Source of the DNA: an uncultured bacterium
GTDB taxonomy: Bacteria; Zixibacteria; MSB-5A5; CAIYYT01
Assembly (NCBI GenBank): GCA_903930455.1
Contig: CAIYYT010000039.1
Span: 1-46,695, forward strand
Direction of reading: 5' to 3'
Length of the DNA: 46,695 nt
Under the pieces are notes generated by a model. That model had not been told where the DNA came from. It ran no database searches and was given only the letters and a program-made list of their open reading frames with translations. Position numbers and translations under genes: made by a program. Below, one piece after another: positions 39,001-46,695 of this stretch (positions are counted from its first letter, which is position 1; each line of letters starts with the position of its first letter).

Positions 39001-39719
39001 AACGACCCCTTCCGAAACTGCTGTTTCTGTTTTCCCTGCTGCTATTGGGCGCTGCCTATGGCGTGAAATCCTACCCGGTCATTACGCTCAAGGAGATTGA
39101 CATCTCCGGCAGCAACCGCATTACCGCAGACAATATTCCGGTCGCCCTTGGGCAAAACATCTTTGACATCGACTTGTCGCGAGTCGTCAACGCGGTCTAT
39201 AGTAATCACTTTGTCGAATCGGTCTCTGCGAGAATCGACCACACCGGCAAACTGCTGGTGAAGGTCGTCGAGAAAGTACCAGTCGCCTATATCTATTTGG
39301 ATGATCTCTACGCGGTCACCGCGCGCGGTGAACTTGTGCCGTCAAACATCGCCGACACCATCTTCACGTTGCCGGTCATTCAGGGCTTTAGAGCTGACAC
39401 TCTGGGCATGTATCAGGTTATCAACAGTCCCGCCTTGCGCTCTGCACTAAAACTGATCAAAGACATGCGTGAGAAACACGCCGACACATTCGCCAACCTT
39501 TCCGAAGTGCGAGTTAATGATGCCGGTCTCGGTCTGATCTTCGAACCGGGTTCGGTGGTAGTCAACTTCGGTTGGGGCGACAATGACAAGAAAATAGAAC
39601 GGATGCAAAATATCCTGTCCAGCAACAAGAATCCCGGTCTCGACTTGGATATGCGGCTTGTTGATCTGGCGGTAATGAGAACAAGAACTATCAATAAAGA
39701 GGCAAGCAATGGCATCTGA
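38997..39719 (+). CDS. ftsQ: Cell-division protein FtsQ (POTRA-type)
   Basis: N-terminal TM then ITLKEIDISGSNRITADNIPVALGQNIFDIDLSRVVNAVYSNHFVESVSARIDHTGKLLVKVVEKVPVAYI (POTRA/FtsQ pattern); between murC and ftsA. Confidence 0.88.
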   Translation: MKRPLPKLLFLFSLLLLGAAYGVKSYPVITLKEIDISGSNRITADNIPVALGQNIFDIDLSRVVNAVYSNHFVESVSARIDHTGKLLVKVVEKVPVAYIYLDDLYAVTARGELVPSNIADTIFTLPVIQGFRADTLGMYQVINSPALRSALKLIKDMREKHADTFANLSEVRVNDAGLGLIFEPGSVVVNFGWGDNDKKIERMQNILSSNKNPGLDLDMRLVDLAVMRTRTINKEASNGI

Positions 39720-40938
39720 AAGAGTGGTATGCGGACTTGATATCGGCACAACCAAGATTTGTGCTCTGATCTGTCAGGTGTCGCCTGACGGCGAGGAAAA
39801 AATCATCGGTGTCGGCACGGCGCCGTCCGAAGGCCTGAAGCGCGGCGTGGTTGTTAACTTAGAGAAGACAATCGGCTCAATCGAACGCGCCGTCACGTCG
39901 GCGGAAGAAATGGCGAAAGCGGAAATCGGTTCGGTGTATGCTGGCATCGCTGGCGACCACATCAAGAGCATCAATTCGCGTGGCGTCATAGCCGTCAGTC
40001 GCTCAGACAATGAGATTTCAGAATACGATATCGAGCGCGTTATCGCCGCCGCCAAAGCAGTCGCGATTCCCGCCGACCGCGAGATTATCCATATCCTGCC
40101 GCAGGAATTTATTGTGGACGATCAGGGGGGCATCAAAGACCCGACCGGCATGTCGGGCGTGCGGCTCGAGGCCGAGGTCCATATTGTCACTGGCGCCATT
40201 ACTTCGGCGCAGAACATTTACAAGTCGATTAAGCGAGCCGGCTATGAAGTCAACGACCTGGTGTTGCAGCCGCTGGCGTCGGCGATGTGTGTCCTCAACA
40301 ACGACGAAATGGAACTTGGTACCGTTCTCATCGACCTCGGTGGCGGTACGACCGATCTGGCTCTCTTTACCGATTCGTCAATCCGGCACACGTCGGTGAT
40401 CGGTCTTGGCGGACGGAACATCACCAACGATCTGGCAATCGGTTTGCGCACGCCGGTAGACCACGCCGAGCAAATCAAGATCGACTTCGGCGCCGCTATG
40501 GTAAGTCTGGTGGAAGCGGAAGAGATGATCTCTGTGCCGACCGTTGGCGACAGACCCCCACGGGAGGTCTCCCGTAGCGTCGTGGCCAATATCATCGAGC
40601 CGCGTGTGGAAGAGATTTTCAAACTGGTCTTGATGGAATTGAAACGCACCAACTTCTACCAGTCGGTCGCCGGTGGTATTGTGCTGACTGGCGGTGGTTC
40701 GCTGCTGCGGGGCATCGATCTGCTGGCGGAGCAAATCTTCGACATGCCGGTGCGCGTCGGCATTCCCAAAGGCTTTACCGGTATGGCGACCATCGTCAGC
40801 AACCCGATTTACTCGACAGCTTTCGGATTGGTTCGCTATGGCATCGATCATCCGGAGAAGAGCAGACGGGATGCGGGCATCTTCAACCGCACTTTCAGCC
40901 GGTTGGAAAGAGTATTTAATTCGATGTTTAATTTCTAA
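39709..40938 (+). CDS. ftsA: Cell-division protein FtsA
   Basis: [43 protein letters not shown]-terminal amphipathic [18 protein letters not shown]. Confidence 0.95.
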   Translation: MASERVVCGLDIGTTKICALICQVSPDGEEKIIGVGTAPSEGLKRGVVVNLEKTIGSIERAVTSAEEMAKAEIGSVYAGIAGDHIKSINSRGVIAVSRSDNEISEYDIERVIAAAKAVAIPADREIIHILPQEFIVDDQGGIKDPTGMSGVRLEAEVHIVTGAITSAQNIYKSIKRAGYEVNDLVLQPLASAMCVLNNDEMELGTVLIDLGGGTTDLALFTDSSIRHTSVIGLGGRNITNDLAIGLRTPVDHAEQIKIDFGAAMVSLVEAEEMISVPTVGDRPPREVSRSVVANIIEPRVEEIFKLVLMELKRTNFYQSVAGGIVLTGGGSLLRGIDLLAEQIFDMPVRVGIPKGFTGMATIVSNPIYSTAFGLVRYGIDHPEKSRRDAGIFNRTFSRLERVFNSMFNF

Positions 40939-40960
40939 GATAGAGAGAAAGGCTTTTACG

Positions 40961-42133
40961 ATGAGCGATAACCCGATGAAATTGGAATTCGCATCCGATT
41001 ATGCGAACTACGCCAAGATCAAAGTCGTAGGCGTCGGCGGCGCTGGCGGCAATGCCGTAAATCGCATGATTGCGCATGGTCTGACCGGCGTGGAGTTCAT
41101 TTCGATCAACACCGACTCGCAGGCGCTCGATTTCTCCAAGGCCGATGTCAAGCTTCAGATCGGCGGCAATGTCACCCGCGGACTTGGCGCTGGCGCGCGT
41201 CCGGAAGTTGGCAAACAGGCGATGGAAGAAGACCGCGAGCGTGTCGCGTCATTATTGCAGGGCGCCGACCTCGTTTTTGTCACTGCCGGTATGGGTGGTG
41301 GCACCGGCACCGGTGGCGCGCCGATCGTCGCCGAAATCGCTCGCGAAATGGGAGCCCTGACCGTGGCCATCTGCACCAAACCGTTCGAGTTTGAAGGTCG
41401 TAAGCGAATGAATCGCGCACTGACTGGTATCGATGAACTCAAGACGCGTGTCGATACGTTGATCGTCATTCCCAATCAACGCTTGCTGTCGATTGTCGAT
41501 CCCTCCACGAAATTGACGGATGCCTTCATAATGGCGGACGACGTTCTGTTCCGCGCGACCAGAGGTATCTCTGATCTGATCACGATACCCGGACTGATCA
41601 ATTGCGACTTTGCCGATGTACGCACCGTGATGATGGAAATGGGGGATGCCATGATGGGTTCCGGCGTCGGTACGGGCGAAAACAAGGCCGCCAATGCCGC
41701 TCGTATGGCAATCAATTCGCCGCTGTTGGAGGACGTCATCATCTCAGGCGCGAAAGGGGTGCTGGTCAACGTCACCGGCTCACCCGATATGACGCTCTAC
41801 GAAGTGAATGAAGCCACCACCGTGATCTATGACGCTGCCGGTTCGGACGCCAATATCATCTTTGGCGCGGTCATTGATCCGGCATTGGACGATGAAATCC
41901 GTGTGACCGTTATCGCCACCGGATTCGGCACGGCCAAGCGTCAGATGATCGAGAAGATGGAACAACCTGAGCCGGTCGACCTGTTCGAGAAACGGGGCGA
42001 AATGCCTTTTGTCTCTCGCATTGCCGGTCTCGATAAGCCGGTGACAGCCGAGCAACTGGTTATCGAAAATGCTGAGGCAATCAATTTCGAGGATCTCGAA
42101 GTGCCTGCGTTTTTGCGCAACCGTGCCCGATGA
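40961..42133 (+). CDS. ftsZ: Cell-division GTPase FtsZ
   Basis: [46 protein letters not shown]-terminal conserved peptide [16 protein letters not shown] 40961; called start 40694 over-extends into ftsA. Confidence 0.97.
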   Translation: MSDNPMKLEFASDYANYAKIKVVGVGGAGGNAVNRMIAHGLTGVEFISINTDSQALDFSKADVKLQIGGNVTRGLGAGARPEVGKQAMEEDRERVASLLQGADLVFVTAGMGGGTGTGGAPIVAEIAREMGALTVAICTKPFEFEGRKRMNRALTGIDELKTRVDTLIVIPNQRLLSIVDPSTKLTDAFIMADDVLFRATRGISDLITIPGLINCDFADVRTVMMEMGDAMMGSGVGTGENKAANAARMAINSPLLEDVIISGAKGVLVNVTGSPDMTLYEVNEATTVIYDAAGSDANIIFGAVIDPALDDEIRVTVIATGFGTAKRQMIEKMEQPEPVDLFEKRGEMPFVSRIAGLDKPVTAEQLVIENAEAINFEDLEVPAFLRNRAR

Positions 42134-42206
42134 TGTGAACAAATTCGCCTGGCGAGGAGCACTAAACAGAGAAATCCTGATCCCATGACTGCCATGAGAC
42201 CAGTTG

Positions 42207-42243
42207 CACCCCCGGTTCCCCACGGGCCGGGGGTGTTCGTTTC
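42207..42243 (+). terminator. Terminator downstream of ftsZ
   Basis: CACCCCCGG - TTCCCCACGGG - CCGGGGGTG, a 9-bp GC-rich stem followed by TTCGTTT. Confidence 0.75.
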
Positions 42244-42364
42244 ACGGAAAGGCACTTTGAGGCGTTGGAGACGGCACTGTCCGGAAAACAAAATATCTGA
42301 CAGACAACAACTTACGACCACAAAAGGGCTTACAACGCGTTAAAGCGTTACTTCAAAGTTTTTG

Positions 42365-42393
42365 TTGATAGCATACGTATTGGTCGATAGATT
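42365..42393 (+). promoter_or_regulatory. Candidate eno promoter
   Basis: TTGATA (42365-42370), 17-nt spacer, TAGATT (42388-42393), about 35 nt upstream of eno. Confidence 0.45.
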
Positions 42394-42403
42394 CGCGTCG
42401 TAA

Positions 42404-43723
<1,320 letters not shown>

Positions 43724-43747
43724 GACATGCATTCCTGCGTGTCTGCC

Positions 43748-43775
43748 CTGTAGGAGCGACTTCAGTCGCGATTAC
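43748..43775. repeat. REP-like palindrome A
   Basis: CTGTAGGAGCGACTTCAGTCGCGATTAC with GCGACT/AGTCGC hairpin; resembles a widespread 'TGTAGGAGCG.CTTCAG.CGCGA' intergenic repeat. Confidence 0.6.
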
Positions 43776-43783
43776 TTGTGAAA

Positions 43784-43817
43784 TGTCATCCCCGCGAAAG
43801 CGGGGATCCAGAATTGG
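43784..43817. repeat. REP-like palindrome B
   Basis: TGTCATCCCCGCGAAAGCGGGGATCCAGAATTGG; 8-bp stem ATCCCCGC/GCGGGGAT closed by GAAA; resembles the widespread 'GTCATTCCCGCGAAAGCGGGAATCCAG' repeat. Confidence 0.75.
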
Positions 43818-43821
43818 TAAA

Positions 43822-44124
43822 ATGCGCACAGAAACCGAGCAACCTTCATCTACCTACCGCGTCGTTATCTTGCGGTTCATCCTGCTGGCGTTCTTCTTGG
43901 CCATCGGCTTCAAGCTGACGGTGGGGGAATATGGCTTTCTGAATATGATAGAGTTGCGCAAACAGATCACCGAACTGAAAGCCGAGGAACTCAAACTCTG
44001 CGCACAGGTTGCTGATCTGGAACTCAAACGCGATCGTCTGCAAACCGACTCGCTCTACATCGAAAAAGTCGCCCGCAAAAACTTCCAGCTTAAGCGCCCC
44101 GGCGAAACCGTTATTGAGTTTTAG
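43822..44124 (+). CDS. FtsB/DivIC-type septum formation initiator
   Basis: Single TM then coiled coil ELRKQITELKAEELKLCAQVADLELKRDRLQTDSLYIEKVARKNFQLKRPGETVIEF; eno-ftsB adjacency is common. Start corrected from 43783 to ATG 43822. Confidence 0.85.
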   Translation: MRTETEQPSSTYRVVILRFILLAFFLAIGFKLTVGEYGFLNMIELRKQITELKAEELKLCAQVADLELKRDRLQTDSLYIEKVARKNFQLKRPGETVIEF

Positions 44125-44138
44125 CCGGCAACGCGGCG

Positions 44139-44936
44139 ATGGCTCTCAAAAAAACCGAACTGCTGGTTCTCAAGCGAACCCGAATTTTGGAGAGTTCTCT
44201 TTTTCTGATCTGCCTCTCGCGCGACTATGGCAAGTTGCCGTTGGTTGCCAAGTCGGCCGTCCGCCCCGGCTCATCGAGTGCTGAATCGCTGCAATACTTC
44301 GCGGTCGCCGATGTTGTCTTCTACCAGAGTGAAAAAGAAGCAGCCGATTACATCTCCAAAGCCGATCTCGTCGAGACCTTCGACAACATCGCCCAGAATG
44401 AGCAGAAGTTCGGCTATGCTTCCGCGGCGCTGGAATTCACCAATCTCTTCCTGCCGGAGCACGAAGTCAACAGCCAGGTCTATTTCAATCTGAAGAAATT
44501 CCTGCGCAGCTTGAACCAATCGGAGGAGAAGGATTTCCGCAGGGAGATTTTGCATTTCTGGTATCTCCTCTGTATATTTTGTGGCTATGCTCCGCAGTTG
44601 GGGCAATGCGTCGAGTGCGGCGGCAAACTCGCCGGTGATCGACTTATGCTTGACCCCCAGCGCGGTGGACTGGTTTGCGCCAAGTGCATTGGCGACCGGC
44701 TGTTGATCGGTCTCGATCGTGGCACGGTCAAAGTGCTGGAACGATTGGCCGGAACCGATATTAGTGACAACCGCAAGGTGTCGCTCACCAGGGCGCAGCA
44801 GGAGCAAATTCGGCAGATGCTGACGGCGCTGACCGAGTACCATATCGGGAAACGAGTCGATTTGAAGTCGTTCGATTTCTTGCGGAAGTTGGATATTATG
44901 AATCAGGATGGAGGAATCCGTGGCGAAGACAGTTGA
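44139..44936 (+). CDS. recO: DNA repair protein RecO
   Basis: KKTELLVLKRTRILESSLFLICLSRDYGKLPLVAKSAVRPGS; zinc-type CVECGGKL...GGLVCAKC. Confidence 0.88.
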   Translation: MALKKTELLVLKRTRILESSLFLICLSRDYGKLPLVAKSAVRPGSSSAESLQYFAVADVVFYQSEKEAADYISKADLVETFDNIAQNEQKFGYASAALEFTNLFLPEHEVNSQVYFNLKKFLRSLNQSEEKDFRREILHFWYLLCIFCGYAPQLGQCVECGGKLAGDRLMLDPQRGGLVCAKCIGDRLLIGLDRGTVKVLERLAGTDISDNRKVSLTRAQQEQIRQMLTALTEYHIGKRVDLKSFDFLRKLDIMNQDGGIRGEDS

Positions 44937-46251
44937 TAGAATGGATCAGATCGTTTCCTTGTGCAAACGGCGTGGCTTTGTGTTTCAGTCGTCCGAAATC
45001 TACGGCGGTCTTGGCAGTTGCTGGGACTACGGCCCGTACGGTGTCGAACTCAAGCGCAATCTGAAGGACTTCTGGTGGAAAGCCATGACCCAAAAACGGG
45101 ATGATGTCGAAGGCCTCGATGCCGCCATCCTCATGCACCCCAAAGTCTGGGAAACCTCCGGCCATGTCGCCAATTTCACCGATCCAATGGTCGACTGCAA
45201 AAAATGCAAAGCCCGTTTCCGCGCCGATCAACTTGAAACCGCCCGCTGTCCGGAAAAGCCATCCAAATCACCACTCGAATGCGGCGGCGAACTGACCGAA
45301 CCACGCATGTTCAACCTGATGTTTAAGACCTTTATGGGTCCGGTGGAAGACTCCTCAGCGGTGGTCTATATGCGCCCCGAAACCGCGCAGGGGATCTATG
45401 TCAACTTCCAGAATGTCATGGGGCCATCCCGCCAGAAAGTGCCGTTCGGTATCGCGCAGATCGGCAAAGCGTTCCGCAACGAAATCACCCCCGGCAATTT
45501 CATCTTCCGCACCCGTGAATTTGAACAGATGGAGATGCAGTTCTTCATCAAGCCGTCGGATGATGACCAGTGGTTCGACTACTGGAAGGCCGAACGCATG
45601 CAGTTCTACTATGATCTTGGCATCAACAAAGACAAACTCCGTTACCACGAGCACGGCAAGGACGAACTCGCGCACTATGCCAAGAAAGCGTATGATATCG
45701 AATACGAATTCCCGTTTGGCTGGAAGGAGCTGGAAGGAATCCACAACCGCACCGATTTCGACCTGAGCCGTCATGCCGAAGCTACCGGCAAGGATTTGAG
45801 CTATTTCGACGAAAAGACCCGCGAGAAATTCATCCCCTACATCATCGAAACCTCAGCCGGTTGCGACCGCACGCTGCTGATGTTGTTGGCCGATGCCTAC
45901 ACCGAGGAAGAGGTCAAAGGCGAAACGCGCGTGGTGCTGAAGTTCTCCCCCAAAATCGCCCCGGTCAAAGTCGCGGTCTTCCCGCTGGTCAACAAAGACG
46001 GTATGCCGGAACTCGGGATGAAAGTCTTCCACGAACTCAAAGAACACTTCAAGGCGTTCTATGATACGTCAGGAGCGGTCGGCAGACGATACCGTCGCAT
46101 GGACGAAATCGGCACCCCATATTGCGTGACCATAGACGGCCAAACTTCGCAAGATGAAACCGTCACCATCCGCGACCGCGACACGATGGAACAAACCCGT
46201 GTGAAGATCGCCGACTTAGTGCCGACGATCAAAGCCAGGATCGAGGCGTAA
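44908..46251 (+). CDS. glyQS: Glycyl-tRNA synthetase (alpha2 type)
   Basis: LCKRRGFVFQSSEIYGGLGSCWDYGPYGVELKRNLKDFWW; RPETAQGIYVNFQNV; IAQIGKAFRNEITPGNFIFRTREFEQMEMQFF; IIETSAGCDRTLL. GTG 44920 (after GGAGG) is an alternative start. Confidence 0.95.
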   Translation: MEESVAKTVDRMDQIVSLCKRRGFVFQSSEIYGGLGSCWDYGPYGVELKRNLKDFWWKAMTQKRDDVEGLDAAILMHPKVWETSGHVANFTDPMVDCKKCKARFRADQLETARCPEKPSKSPLECGGELTEPRMFNLMFKTFMGPVEDSSAVVYMRPETAQGIYVNFQNVMGPSRQKVPFGIAQIGKAFRNEITPGNFIFRTREFEQMEMQFFIKPSDDDQWFDYWKAERMQFYYDLGINKDKLRYHEHGKDELAHYAKKAYDIEYEFPFGWKELEGIHNRTDFDLSRHAEATGKDLSYFDEKTREKFIPYIIETSAGCDRTLLMLLADAYTEEEVKGETRVVLKFSPKIAPVKVAVFPLVNKDGMPELGMKVFHELKEHFKAFYDTSGAVGRRYRRMDEIGTPYCVTIDGQTSQDETVTIRDRDTMEQTRVKIADLVPTIKARIEA

Positions 46252-46283
46252 GTCCCGTAGGGGCAGGCTGCGTAATTGTATGG

Positions 46284-46303
46284 CGCGAATAATGCTATTC
46301 GCG
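46284..46303. repeat. Perfect palindrome within a REP-like block
   Basis: CGCGAATA-ATGC-TATTCGCG, 8-bp stem, preceded by CCCGTAGGGGCAGG. Confidence 0.55.
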
Positions 46304-46388
46304 ATGTCAAAGAACAAGCGGGCCTCGACTTGCGTTTTCCTATAACGGATGAACAGTCTGTGCGGTCTCGCTGTGTCGTTCGAAGATT

Positions 46389-46418
46389 GTCCAGGGTCGC
46401 CGTTTTCGCGGGAATGGC
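46389..46418 (-). repeat. Degenerate copy of REP-like element B (minus orientation)
   Basis: Reverse complement GCCATTCCCGCGAAAACGGCGACCCTGGAC matches the CATTCCCGCGAAAGCGGGAATCCAG-type repeat with a decayed stem. Confidence 0.5.
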
Positions 46419-46572
46419 CGGCGCCGCTGACACGCACTCCTGAGTATCACCCAAGGCACGGACAGGACAAGAGATTCTCCTGACACAGTCTGATCGACTC
46501 ATCCGAAACTCATAAGAAGAGTCGGAAACGCGAACGGGTTGCGGGGAAAAGGGGACGCTCCTCCATTGAGAC

Positions 46573-46611
46573 ATCGACATCGCAAACGTCCGCTATTGTA
46601 GCGATGTCGAT
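46573..46611. repeat. 11-bp perfect inverted repeat
   Basis: ATCGACATCGC (46573-46583), 17-nt loop, GCGATGTCGAT (46601-46611). Confidence 0.6.
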
Positions 46612-46695
46612 CGGACTCGCGGTTGTCACAATACGCTCTATTACTGGGTTCCAGTTGACGGTGTAAACTGTTCTTACGAAGCTTTCGTCAGGACA

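Noticed and set aside
40694-40960. N-terminal extension of ftsZ called by the ORF track
   Set aside because: Lies out of frame within ftsA; FtsZ homology begins after ATG 40961, which has a GAGAGAAAGG RBS-like sequence upstream.
46059-46580. 173-aa minus-strand ORF at right edge
   Set aside because: Antisense to the glyQS 3' end and then runs through palindromic repeats; no coherent protein signature.

Overview
The window is mostly a conserved chromosomal region of a Gram-negative bacterium. It is probably from the FCB superphylum, judging by secreted proteins with 'YPNPFNPTT...GVYxxKL' C-terminal sorting-like domains next to lnt; the phylum is inference. From left to right it contains: a truncated membrane protein at the left edge (minus strand); an apparent CBS-domain remnant; mazG (minus); valS; an MFS transporter; a tandem pair of secreted DUF4139 paralogs; a TPR protein; then a long co-directional block (priA, HD phosphohydrolase, purM, gpmI, lnt, secreted beta-propeller protein, FemAB/GNAT-like protein, three glycosyltransferases); a gingipain-type C25 peptidase (minus); a nearly complete dcw cell-division/peptidoglycan cluster (mraZ, rsmH, ftsL, ftsI, murE, murF, mraY, murD, ftsW, murG, murC, ftsQ, ftsA, ftsZ; no murB or ddl); then eno, an ftsB/divIC-type gene, recO and glyQS. 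The most interesting observations are: (i) a PorZ-like propeller protein, a FemAB-like protein, three glycosyltransferases and a C25 peptidase side by side, which suggests a type-IX-secretion/surface-anchoring locus attached to a housekeeping operon; (ii) a tandem DUF4139 pair with a duplicated promoter/leader block; (iii) a 10-bp-periodic MraZ operator that moves the mraZ start; (iv) palindromic REP-like elements between eno and ftsB/divIC and downstream of glyQS, one of which creates a false N-terminus in the called ORF. No CRISPR array, transposase or rRNA gene was recognised, and no tRNA was noticed by eye. No clearly new stand-alone system could be demonstrated from sequence alone.
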